Below the pieces are notes generated by a model. That model saw nothing but the letters and a program-made list of their open reading frames with translations, did not search any database and had not been told where the DNA came from. This document shows, piece after piece, positions 24,644-32,455 of a stretch of 57,084 nt of DNA; within the stretch, counting starts at the first letter, position 1, and every line of letters starts with the position of its first letter. The stretch is taken from assembly GCA_964611645.1 (NCBI GenBank), contig CAZTAO010000026.1, forward strand, positions 1-57,084. The letters run 5' to 3'. The DNA comes from CAZTAO01 sp964611645 (GTDB lineage: Bacteria; Armatimonadota; UBA5829). A program made the translations under genes and the position numbers.

Positions 24644-26629
24644 CTACTCCTTCACCGGGAGCTCGATTGCGATAGGATCGCCCAGTTGGACTTCGAAGCC
24701 TTCGGTGTAGAGCCAGTCGGTCGTGGAAGCGTAGACTGTCCAGTCTACCTGCGTAGTGGCCCTGCGTCCGTCGGGGAACAGAAACTCCAGGTACAGGTGT
24801 CGGAGTTTGAACGCGTCGCGGTTGGGGTTGGCGATGACCACTTTATTCGACGACCCAATCGTACGCAGGGCCGCTTCGGACAACGGCAGTCTCATTGACA
24901 GCGTCCACTTATCGCCCTCCGCGCTTGGAAGCGAACCAATCGATACTCCATTGACCGATACCTCGGTGGCCAACTCCGCATTGTCGACTCCAAACGCGTG
25001 GTATACAAGGTTAGCCTTGCTCGCCCCGCGAAGATCACTCGCCTTGAGGCCGTTGAGGGGATGCCTCGGAACCCCCAGAGGCATTCGCTCATTATGCCGC
25101 ACAGCGTAATCAGAACTCGCGTTGACCCTTTCCAGCCATCTAGGATAGTCTTTGTTGAGCTTGGGCCAGTAGTAGGTCTGCAGGTTCTTCCTGATCCTGG
25201 CCTCTACCTCGGTCGGTGGGAGATTCACTATACGGACTGTACCGGTGGGAAACTCTTCAGACTCAAATGGCATGTAGGCGAGCCGACAGTTGGCCCTGAG
25301 GGTCATCTCGATCTGGCGAGGCGTGGCAATCCAGTCCCCGGAGTTGTTGCAGACCACCCCAACCGAGTTGCTTATGTTGTAACCGGAAACAAAGTATCGC
25401 AGCCATTCGTCGCTGATGAACCCCTGCCCCTCTCCCCGCAGGATCATATCGGAATATGTGTCCGCTGCCGGGTTATACACCAGCCCGCCGGGAGCATTGC
25501 CGGTGCAGTGGATCATAAAGAATCGCTTCGGCCCAAGGTATGCCCGCATCGCCCGACATATCCGGTATGTCTGCTCCACGCTGCCGGGATAGACGCCATC
25601 GAAGTAGAAGCCGTCGAGAGTCGGGAACTTGGTCCGGAAGTCGTTCACAGCCTGGAAGTACTGCCCAATGTTCTCGCCGGTGTTGGTATACTCTCCGCCA
25701 ATTCCCCCGGTGAAGTAGTATGGTGAGAAGTAAGCCATCACGCGCTGCTTCTGGGAGTGAGCCGTCTTCACCACCCGGGCCAGTTCGTCGGGGAATCGAG
25801 GCTCGAAAGCCTCGTGCCAGGATTTCCACATCATATACTCAGACTGCAGCCAGAGTATGTTGCCATAGGGCGCCCATTTCTTGATCTTGTCATCCGAGGG
25901 GTTGGCATACTCGGGTTTCTGCCAGGTTCCCTGCCAGATAAGCCGATTGCCCAGCGAATCTTTCCATCTGTATGGCCTCGGAGGACCGATGCTTACCCAC
26001 AACTCGCCGTTGGCGCCCAGTTCGTACGAATGCTGCTGTTTCGTTTGGATACTCTGCAGCCCGGCCTCACGAATGGGAAGAATGGCGACGGCCCCGAATG
26101 GATCGATCAGCAGGTGATGGCTACCGTATTCATAGTCCACCGCAGGCTTCCACGGGATGCTGAAATCCAGCAGCGCGGGAGAGGCAGTCCGAAGCATCAG
26201 CATCGAATCGCAGTTCACTTTGACCGTAAGCCCGGCAGATGACTTCAGGATAACCGCGCCAGTATCCTTTGCCGCCACGCTTAGCCCGCTTAGCAGGCCC
26301 GCGGGGAACCGCACACTGAGAGTCTGTCTCTTCGCGCCGATCCGCTGCCTGCACTGGAGCGTAGAGTCAGTTGAATTGAATGAGAACACCGCACCGGTTG
26401 TGACAACCTCGACGCTGTCGGCCCTGGCAGCGCATTTCTCAATACGCATTCCCCAAAGAGCGCGCATGAAGATCTGGTCGGAAACCAGGTCCTTCTGCCC
26501 GATCTCGGTAAGTGGAAAGGCCCCGACTTCCGGCACCACCAATCCCGATTCCGAGGCGAAAGCGCCTGACGTAGATAACAGCGCCACAAGACAGGCCAAG
26601 GCAAAAACCAGGCATATTGAACGAATCAT
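24644..26629 (-). CDS. Secreted glycoside hydrolase-like TIM-barrel protein
   Basis: 661 residues. A signal peptide (MIRSICLVFALACLVALLSTSGAFA) starts at ATG 26629, where GGAGGT sits 4 bases upstream; a TTG at 26641 is less likely. The N-terminal 200 residues look like a beta-sandwich. The middle resembles glycoside hydrolase barrels: WLQSEYMMWKSWHEAFEPRFPDELARVVKTAHSQKQRVMAYFSPYYFTGG, then LDGFYFDGVYPGSVEQTYRICRAM, whose YFDGV places an Asp where a nucleophile often lies. The C-terminus looks like a jelly-roll carbohydrate-binding domain. I cannot name a GH family. It is co-transcribed with the NeuB-like gene, which suggests processing of an acidic glycan. Confidence 0.6.
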   Translation of the reverse strand: MIRSICLVFALACLVALLSTSGAFASESGLVVPEVGAFPLTEIGQKDLVSDQIFMRALWGMRIEKCAARADSVEVVTTGAVFSFNSTDSTLQCRQRIGAKRQTLSVRFPAGLLSGLSVAAKDTGAVILKSSAGLTVKVNCDSMLMLRTASPALLDFSIPWKPAVDYEYGSHHLLIDPFGAVAILPIREAGLQSIQTKQQHSYELGANGELWVSIGPPRPYRWKDSLGNRLIWQGTWQKPEYANPSDDKIKKWAPYGNILWLQSEYMMWKSWHEAFEPRFPDELARVVKTAHSQKQRVMAYFSPYYFTGGIGGEYTNTGENIGQYFQAVNDFRTKFPTLDGFYFDGVYPGSVEQTYRICRAMRAYLGPKRFFMIHCTGNAPGGLVYNPAADTYSDMILRGEGQGFISDEWLRYFVSGYNISNSVGVVCNNSGDWIATPRQIEMTLRANCRLAYMPFESEEFPTGTVRIVNLPPTEVEARIRKNLQTYYWPKLNKDYPRWLERVNASSDYAVRHNERMPLGVPRHPLNGLKASDLRGASKANLVYHAFGVDNAELATEVSVNGVSIGSLPSAEGDKWTLSMRLPLSEAALRTIGSSNKVVIANPNRDAFKLRHLYLEFLFPDGRRATTQVDWTVYASTTDWLYTEGFEVQLGDPIAIELPVKE

Positions 26630-26813
26630 GGTTACCTCCAATTACGGGGATGAATCTCCAGCAAGTGAAATCTTTAAGGAATTTCCGAACCAGGCTGCAA
26701 ATACCGGCAGGATTCCCGATGAAGTAATCTAACACTTCTATAGCGGACAATGCAACTATGTAATGGCGCAGTCCTGGTGAGTACTCACATCGGGCATTTT
26801 GGAGGAAGAGAAA

Positions 26814-27953
26814 GTGGCAGACAAGAGAACGCCGGGCTACCCGTTGGACAAGCCCAGACCCAAAGAAGAGATCACGTTCAAGACCTACGAATACGATCTT
26901 CCGTTCAACTACGAGAACATAGATGTCTGGCGGAAGGAATACTATGGCGGTGAATTCCACGGAATTGAGCTGTACACAACCAACAAGCCCTCACCGCCCG
27001 CATTGGTTCGAAGACTCGTGCCCAACCAGTGGAGTCTCTTGCAGACTGCGGCTGTGGTACCGCCGGAAGCAGCGTTTGTGGAAATGGCGCTGGATATTGC
27101 AGACATGCAGGATGGCGAGAAGATCTGGGTGAGCGATCCTTTCGTGGGACTGGTGGACGATGACTGGAACGCAAACGACGACATCCCCGCCGCGACTACG
27201 AACCTGCTCGCCAACCCGGAACTTGCCCTGGAGGGGGACAAGCCAAGAGACTGGACCCTGCATATCGGGCAACTCAAGTCCATCACGTCGGATTCGGGCG
27301 CCGGCGGAGGGCTGTCCGTCTGCTTTGAAGGGGCACAGATATCACTTCGGCAGCGAGTGGCAGTGAAGCCGTTCCAGCGTATAGTCCTGAAGACGATGAT
27401 CAAATCCAATGTGAGCCTGCCGAGGACGGTTGCACTGTTCCCGAACTGGGTCGACAAGAAGGGCAACGCTCTCAGCGACATAGCGGGTGACTGCATTGTT
27501 GTGCGCGAGACTGAGCCGATTGTCCGCGTGGCAGTGATCGGCAGCGCCTGCACGCCTCCGGGCTGGGTAACCTGCGACTGTGAAGTGCTGGAGGACTTCT
27601 ATGGCCGCAACGACTTCGTGCGCTGCGTTGCGCCGGTCAGGTTCAGGCAGAACGGCCTCTGGGGAATGCACCTGCGCTTCGACCAGTGGGGCGCGACCGA
27701 GGGGCCGACCAATGAAGAGATTCCGCAGGGGATGATAGATCGGTATCCGGGGATCGAGGCTTACAAGGTGAAGACCAAGTTCCAGGAGTTCCCATTCACC
27801 GGAATGAGCAGCGCGGTCTTTGAGATTCCCAGATCGAAGAAGGTGATAATCATGGGTGGCAGCGAGACTGCGGGATTCCTCACGGACGCCTACCCGGATG
27901 ATAACCACTACTCGTTCCGAACCCTGCGAATCACCGTGGCGGCGAAGAGGTAG
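26814..27953 (+). CDS. Uncharacterised protein, no recognised domain
   Basis: 379 residues, soluble and without a signal peptide. GTG 26814 is chosen because GGAGG lies 8 bases upstream, whereas a TTG at 26799 has no site. The first 75 residues are acidic and aromatic (KTYEYDLPFNYENIDVWRKEYYGGEFHGIELYT). The rest reads as beta-rich, with a possible carbohydrate-binding-like fold: LANPELALEGDKPRDWTLHIG, FEGAQISLRQRVAVKPFQRIVLKTMI, then WVTCDCEVLEDFYGRNDFVRCVAPVRF. It is divergent from the glycosidase-like gene (184 bases apart) and ends before the long hairpin at 27974. I do not recognise it, and a function would be guesswork. Confidence 0.65.
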   Translation: MADKRTPGYPLDKPRPKEEITFKTYEYDLPFNYENIDVWRKEYYGGEFHGIELYTTNKPSPPALVRRLVPNQWSLLQTAAVVPPEAAFVEMALDIADMQDGEKIWVSDPFVGLVDDDWNANDDIPAATTNLLANPELALEGDKPRDWTLHIGQLKSITSDSGAGGGLSVCFEGAQISLRQRVAVKPFQRIVLKTMIKSNVSLPRTVALFPNWVDKKGNALSDIAGDCIVVRETEPIVRVAVIGSACTPPGWVTCDCEVLEDFYGRNDFVRCVAPVRFRQNGLWGMHLRFDQWGATEGPTNEEIPQGMIDRYPGIEAYKVKTKFQEFPFTGMSSAVFEIPRSKKVIIMGGSETAGFLTDAYPDDNHYSFRTLRITVAAKR

Positions 27954-27973
27954 TACGGCTTCTACTGTGTATA

Positions 27974-28031
27974 GCTGCGGGAACTCACACTCGCGCATCG
28001 TCAGGCCTGTGCGAGTCGACGTTCCCGCAGC
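27974..28031 (+). other. Long two-part stem-loop before tRNA-Gln
   Basis: GCTGCGGGAAC (27974-27984) pairs perfectly with GTTCCCGCAGC (28021-28031). Inside, separated by 4-base internal loops, ACTCGCGCA pairs with TGTGCGAGT with one mismatch, around a 10-base loop. It lies 20 bases after the stop at 27953. It may be a terminator, but no U-run follows and it is longer than usual. Confidence 0.5.
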
Positions 28032-28055
28032 ATAGTTGCTTCACAATCTTACAAA

Positions 28056-28085
28056 TTGACGCGGCTAAGCCTGAACGGCTATAAT
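28056..28085 (+). promoter_or_regulatory. tRNA-Gln promoter
   Basis: TTGACG at 28056-28061 and TATAAT at 28080-28085 are 18 bases apart, 11 bases before the tRNA. A near-consensus sigma-70 promoter. Confidence 0.8.
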
Positions 28086-28096
28086 GAAGCTAGTTT

Positions 28097-28170
28097 TCCG
28101 GGGTCGTCCAATGGTAGGACAACGGCCTTTGGAGCCGTCGATCGGGGTTCGAGCCCCTGCCCCGGAGCCA
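28097..28170 (+). tRNA. tRNA-Gln (anticodon TTG)
   Basis: 74 bases with CCA encoded. The acceptor stem is TCCGGGG/CCCCGGA. The D-arm is GTCC-AATGGTA-GGAC. The anticodon arm is ACGGC-CTTTGGA-GCCGT with anticodon TTG at loop positions 34-36. The T-arm is CGGGG-TTCGAGC-CCCTG. Discriminator G then CCA. A short T-run (CCTTTTTCCC) follows and may end transcription. Confidence 0.93.
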
Positions 28171-28219
28171 CCTTTTTCCCAGTAGCCCCAATCCCCCACC
28201 AATTGGCACAGCCCTGCTG

Positions 28220-29209
28220 CTAGGCCACGTTGAAGCCCCGGCCTGTGAACCTGGCCTCGCGGCAGTCGGCACTAGCCACATCTGTCTCCGATAGGCCCAG
28301 GAGCCTGAGAGGGTTGTCTCGGGATACCTGCCACAGTTCGGCTTCAGACAGAATCCCAAGCGATGCCAGCCAGTCCATACACTCGATCATAGTGGAATAT
28401 GAGCCGCCCAGGCCACCCGTGGAGGGAACGAATACCCGTCCGCTGGGTTCAATGACGATCTGTGTCCCGAAGGACTCGTAGGCGCCTGGCGGCATCCCGG
28501 CATACGCCATCGCATCACTTATCACTATAAACCGCTCTACCGTCTTCGCGCGGAATGCAGTCTTCACGAATGTGGGCGGCAGGTGATGGCTATCCGTGAT
28601 GAATGTGGCTGAGAGATCATCGCACGCCAGTTGCCACCACAGCGGGTTATTGTGCCGGGGGATTTGCAGAGGGATACCGTTACCCAGATGCGTGCTGCAC
28701 TTTGCGCCTGCTGATACTGCCGCCGCGAGGCTGTCATCATCCGCGTAGTGATGCCCCAGAAGGACCACTACCCCCCGCTCAACACAGTGTTCGATCAGCT
28801 CAATAGCTCCGGGAACCTCCGGCGCCAGCGTGATGACCCTGATTCTGCCGCCGGCCCAGTCCTGCATTCTGTCGAACAGACCCGTAGATGGTGGGACAAC
28901 ACAATCGGGTCGATGCGCTCCCACCGATCCCGGTTTATCAGATATGAACGGGCCTTCAACGTGGATTCCGAGGAGATGGGGCGCGATGCCGGGAGCCTGC
29001 ATCGCTTCGGCGAGGGTCCCGAGAGAGTGCTCGTAGACACTGAGCGGACTGGTCACGAGCGTCGGGCAATAGGCCAGCGTGCCCTTATCCGCGAGCATCT
29101 GCGTCACTGAGCGAACAGCGTCGAGCGTCAGCGCCTCGCTTGAGAAATCAACGCCTTTATAGCCATTGACCTGGAGGTCTATGAACCCACGACTCACTGT
29201 TTCTTCCAT
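28220..29209 (-). CDS. nagA: N-acetylglucosamine-6-phosphate deacetylase-like amidohydrolase
   Basis: 329 residues of the NagA family, which deacetylates GlcNAc-6-P in amino-sugar recycling. Visible motifs: GFIDLQVNGYKGVDFSS, GIHVEGPFISDKPGSVGAH, VLLGHHYADDDSLAAAVSAGAKCSTHLGNGI, FITDSHHLPP, and catalytic Asp in IVISDAMAYAGMPPG. It is shorter than usual (about 380), because the N-terminal beta-sandwich half is nearly missing: the protein begins almost at the GFIDLQ strand. It overlaps the YdjC gene by 16 bases and ends the four-gene nagA/YdjC/GT2/ArnT operon. Its substrate could be another N-acetylhexosamine phosphate. Confidence 0.85.
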   Translation of the reverse strand: MEETVSRGFIDLQVNGYKGVDFSSEALTLDAVRSVTQMLADKGTLAYCPTLVTSPLSVYEHSLGTLAEAMQAPGIAPHLLGIHVEGPFISDKPGSVGAHRPDCVVPPSTGLFDRMQDWAGGRIRVITLAPEVPGAIELIEHCVERGVVVLLGHHYADDDSLAAAVSAGAKCSTHLGNGIPLQIPRHNNPLWWQLACDDLSATFITDSHHLPPTFVKTAFRAKTVERFIVISDAMAYAGMPPGAYESFGTQIVIEPSGRVFVPSTGGLGGSYSTMIECMDWLASLGILSEAELWQVSRDNPLRLLGLSETDVASADCREARFTGRGFNVA

Positions 29210-30066
29210 TCAGCTTCCACACCGTCGCAGCTTGCGTCCCACGCATCTTCGAACCCGGCCAACCTGATTCCTTCTCGCTGAACCATCTCCAGCGTCTCGC
29301 CTGAAGTCAGCGCCGCCAACTCTTCGTCCCAGTGGTATCCCCAACCATAGCGCGATCTCAATGCTTCATTGGATATCCCCGGATGGCACATCAGCTCGTT
29401 GACGCCGGAACCCATTTGCGGAAGGATAAGGCTAAGGTTCTCCTGGTTCAGCGAACCGGCGCATATCCCGCCCCAGAACCGGTCGCAGGACTTGATCTTT
29501 CTTTCACAAAGCTGCCCTTGAAGCTTCCTGCTAAGGCCCGAAAGGACAGCCAACTGGGCCTCTCTGATACTCCGAGGCGATCTGCCTGTCAGTTCCGAGA
29601 TAATCGGCGTCCGCACAACCGGGATCTTGTACTTTCTCGCGCAGCGCCAGACAATCCGCGCAACCGACGGCAAAGCGTGAATGTGCTGGTGGCTGTCGAG
29701 GTGACTCGGCGAAATCCCAGCCTCTTTGACACGCTCAACCTGAGCTTCTATCTCCGCCTTGATTCGCGCCTCGGGTATTGTGCCTAATAGCCGAGCCAGC
29801 ACGAATCGTGGGTACGAACCAGGCAAGCCGCGGGAGAAGGCTTGAGTCAGCGCGGATTCTCCGACGAGGGTCAGGTGTATCCCCACTCCGAGCAACGGCA
29901 GTTCCTCGGCAATGCGAACCGCGTCCTCGAAAGCCGGTCCGTTAGCCATTATGCTGGCGCTCCGGACTATCCCGCGTTCAAAGCTCTGTCTTATTCCCTG
30001 GTTCACGCTCTCGCTCAAGCCAAAGTCGTCTGCGTTCACCACTAAAGTTTTCAGGTGATCTACCAT
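29194..30066 (-). CDS. YdjC/ChbG-family carbohydrate deacetylase
   Basis: 290 residues. The family removes N-acetyl groups from sugars (ChbG on chito-oligosaccharides, NaxD on undecaprenyl-phosphate-linked GalNAc, HpnK in hopanoid loci). Motifs: VVNADDFGLSESVNQGI with the metal Asp pair, GIHLTL, SHLDSHQHIHALP with metal histidines, and a late NELMCHPG. ATG 30066 is chosen because the family begins just before the LVVNADDFG strand; further upstream the frame is only a shadow of the previous gene. This makes an 89-base overlap with the glycosyltransferase. The neighbouring GT2 and ArnT genes favour a NaxD-like role at the membrane. Confidence 0.87.
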   Translation of the reverse strand: MVDHLKTLVVNADDFGLSESVNQGIRQSFERGIVRSASIMANGPAFEDAVRIAEELPLLGVGIHLTLVGESALTQAFSRGLPGSYPRFVLARLLGTIPEARIKAEIEAQVERVKEAGISPSHLDSHQHIHALPSVARIVWRCARKYKIPVVRTPIISELTGRSPRSIREAQLAVLSGLSRKLQGQLCERKIKSCDRFWGGICAGSLNQENLSLILPQMGSGVNELMCHPGISNEALRSRYGWGYHWDEELAALTSGETLEMVQREGIRLAGFEDAWDASCDGVEAEWKKQ

Positions 30067-30754
30067 GTGCTTCCCGATAATAAACCCACATCTCAGAGAG
30101 TATCTTCGTGACCACGCTTCCGCTGGCCAACGTCGATTCCCCCGCCACGCGTGGGTAATAATCCATACCGATCTCTGCAATCCTCGCGCCGGCTCGTTTT
30201 GCTTCCAACAGGAATTCCGCATCTATGAACGAACCCTCGGAGGTAAGAATGATCTTGTCCAGCAACTCCCGGCGAAAGAGTTTGAATGAGAAGTTGACGT
30301 CCACCACGCGCAGCCCAAAGCCGTAGCGGATTATGCGATTGTATATCCTGGACATCACTTCTCTGCGCCACGACTCCGCCCGGGACTTCCGCCAGCCTAT
30401 TACCACATCGGCTTCATCGGTCAGCGGGATGGCGTTCCGCGCGTCGTCCATCTTGATCGGCAGGTCGCTGTCTATGTATAGAACCCACTCCTTGGTAGCC
30501 GCGGCAAAACCGCTCTTGAGGGATCCGCCAAGCCTTCGGTTACGCTGGTGATGCACCACAGTGACCTCGGGGTGCTTTGCCGCCAGCTCATCAGCCATCG
30601 CCCCGCTGCCATCCGTGCTCTTGTCATCCACTATGACGATCTGCAGGTCAGGCGTAATGCTCTTGCCAACGCGCAGCGACTCCGAGACCGTGGCTCCGAT
30701 ATTGTCCTTCTCGTTGAACATCGGATAGACGAAGCTGAGGCTGTTTACGGCCAC
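29978..30754 (-). CDS. Family 2 glycosyltransferase (dolichyl/undecaprenyl-phosphate type)
   Basis: 258 residues of GT2, most like the polyprenyl-phosphate hexose synthases (DPM1, ArnC, FlmF). The N-terminal SFVYPMFNEKDNIGATVSE is followed by IVIVDDKSTDGSGAMADEL, the metal motif WVLYIDSDLPI, and FSFKLFRREL. It lacks the C-terminal membrane helices of ArnC and so resembles DPM1-like single-domain forms. It overlaps the ArnT gene by 10 bases and the YdjC gene by 89. It likely charges a polyprenyl phosphate with a sugar for ArnT to transfer. Confidence 0.87.
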   Translation of the reverse strand: MAVNSLSFVYPMFNEKDNIGATVSESLRVGKSITPDLQIVIVDDKSTDGSGAMADELAAKHPEVTVVHHQRNRRLGGSLKSGFAAATKEWVLYIDSDLPIKMDDARNAIPLTDEADVVIGWRKSRAESWRREVMSRIYNRIIRYGFGLRVVDVNFSFKLFRRELLDKIILTSEGSFIDAEFLLEAKRAGARIAEIGMDYYPRVAGESTLASGSVVTKILSEMWVYYREAHGRSPENFSGERRRLWLEREREPGNKTEL

Positions 30755-32358
30755 TTCCGTTTTCCTTTCAACTGGGCTGCGGCTTCGTTGGCAAACAGCA
30801 CATTGCCGCCCTTAGCCGCCAGCTTCCGCGCCCCCGAGCGAGAAAACTCCAGCGCCGCATAGTCTCTGGAGATGAGATACACCGGAGATTCTGACTTGAG
30901 CGCTTCCATTGCGTAGCCAACTTCGAAGGTGTTCTCTGCCTCGTGCCCAAGGTAGAAGATCACACTCCGATACCTCTCCGGCGCGAGATCAAAGGTCACA
31001 ATCCTCGCGCTGTCCGGCGCAGGGATAGCCCGGACTATATTCCCGGTGCTAACCCTCGGACCAACGCGAGGCATAACCCCGGCGGTCAGCCAAGCGGCAA
31101 ACAGCGCCATACCCAGCCCCAGGACCCACGGCGCGGCTCTGAGACCCAGCCCCCTCACGTATGAGACCACGACCGATCCCACCGCCCCGGCGGCCATCAG
31201 GCCCACCATAACATACGCCGGCCAGCCGGCCTCCGGATACTTGCTCGCAATCGCGGCAGAGCCGGCGACAGCAATAGCCAGGGCAATCACCACCATTACC
31301 CACTGAGCTATCCTGATACCAAGCCGTGACCGACCGGTCAGTTCATCCGCGTTCGACCACAGCACTCCCACCAAGACCGCCGCCGCCGGGTAAAGGGGGA
31401 ATATGTAGGTCACGAGAACGGTCTTGGAGACAGAAAACACAACAAAGACCACCAGAATCCAAACCGTGGCGAGCATCGCGCCGTCGTTGGCCTTGCGGTA
31501 TCGCAACAACGCCTGAGGCAGAAACACGCTCCACGGGAAGAAGAAGACCAGAAGTATGGGGAAGTTGAGGAAATGGGAATACCAGCCGCCGGTAACAGAT
31601 TGGTGCTCAGCCTCCACGAACCGCGTAAGGTTGTTTGCCACCAGGAATCCCTGGACGAAAAGGTCGCCGTGAAGCCGATACATCAGAATGAACCAGGGCA
31701 CACCGACAAGAAACATGAGCAATAGCCCAACGAGCGCAGGACCGCTCACAAGAAGCTTTCCGCGTCGGGTCACCCAGAGATGCATCAGAACCGCGAAACA
31801 TAGCAGGAATGCGAACACAGGGCTCTTGGCGAGCATTGACAGACCGGCGCATGCCCCAAACAACAGCGCCCAACCGTAAGTCGCTCCGGCCTTGGAGTCT
31901 ATCCACCGTCGATAGGCGTAAAGAGCGCCGGTTATGCACGCCACCAAGGTCATATCGGTGACGCACGCCCTCGAGAGAACAATCTGCTGGATGCAAGTGG
32001 CCATCACGAGACCAGCGAGGAGTCCTGCCTTGCGGCCAAAATCGTGCGCAGCCAGCCAAAAGACCAGAAACACAACCAGAACCGCCATGAGAGCAGAGGG
32101 CAAGCGGCAAGCGGCTTCTGTCGGGCCGAGCAGCGAGATGCTCGATGCGCAAAGCCAATAGAACAAAGGGGGTTTGTCGAACCAGAGTTCACCCGCGTAG
32201 TGGGGCGAGAGCCAGTCGCCTGACTGAACCATCTCCCTGGACATCTGGCCGTACGCCGGCTCATCCGGGTCGGTAAGCGGATACGAACCCAGGCCAACAA
32301 AGAACAGAAGGAGAAGACCGGTGGCTATGAGCAGCCCGAGGGCCAGTTTGGATAGCAT
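30745..32358 (-). CDS. ArnT-like (PMT/GT83) membrane glycosyltransferase
   Basis: 537 residues with about 12 predicted membrane helices. ArnT enzymes move a sugar from a polyprenyl phosphate to lipid A or another envelope acceptor on the periplasmic side. The first loop carries the catalytic acidic motif SYPLTDPDEPAYGQMSREMVQSGDW, then HYAGELWFDKPPLFYWL as in ArnT and PMT proteins. The C-terminal soluble region (about 420-537) is periplasmic. It is the first gene of the overlapping operon ArnT-GT2-YdjC-nagA, read leftward. No clear promoter was seen between it and prs. Confidence 0.87.
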   Translation of the reverse strand: MLSKLALGLLIATGLLLLFFVGLGSYPLTDPDEPAYGQMSREMVQSGDWLSPHYAGELWFDKPPLFYWLCASSISLLGPTEAACRLPSALMAVLVVFLVFWLAAHDFGRKAGLLAGLVMATCIQQIVLSRACVTDMTLVACITGALYAYRRWIDSKAGATYGWALLFGACAGLSMLAKSPVFAFLLCFAVLMHLWVTRRGKLLVSGPALVGLLLMFLVGVPWFILMYRLHGDLFVQGFLVANNLTRFVEAEHQSVTGGWYSHFLNFPILLVFFFPWSVFLPQALLRYRKANDGAMLATVWILVVFVVFSVSKTVLVTYIFPLYPAAAVLVGVLWSNADELTGRSRLGIRIAQWVMVVIALAIAVAGSAAIASKYPEAGWPAYVMVGLMAAGAVGSVVVSYVRGLGLRAAPWVLGLGMALFAAWLTAGVMPRVGPRVSTGNIVRAIPAPDSARIVTFDLAPERYRSVIFYLGHEAENTFEVGYAMEALKSESPVYLISRDYAALEFSRSGARKLAAKGGNVLFANEAAAQLKGKRKWP

Positions 32359-32393
32359 TGGTTAACGCCCAGTCGACAGCGCCATCGATGTCA

Positions 32394-32418
32394 GGATCGG
32401 CTTCTCAGCAGCCGATCC
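32394..32418 (-). terminator. Hairpin after prs
   Basis: GGATCGGCT (32394-32402) and AGCCGATCC (32410-32418) form a perfect 9-bp stem, 37 bases beyond the prs stop and before the ArnT start. No clear U-run. Confidence 0.4.
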
Positions 32419-32455
32419 GGCAAATCCCGCGCGCCATAATTGGCTTGCCCGCGTT

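Noticed and set aside
30067..30222. 52-residue N-terminal extension of the YdjC deacetylase
   Set aside because: It lies wholly in the coding frame of the upstream glycosyltransferase, is basic and Trp-rich, and the family starts at LVVNADDFG.
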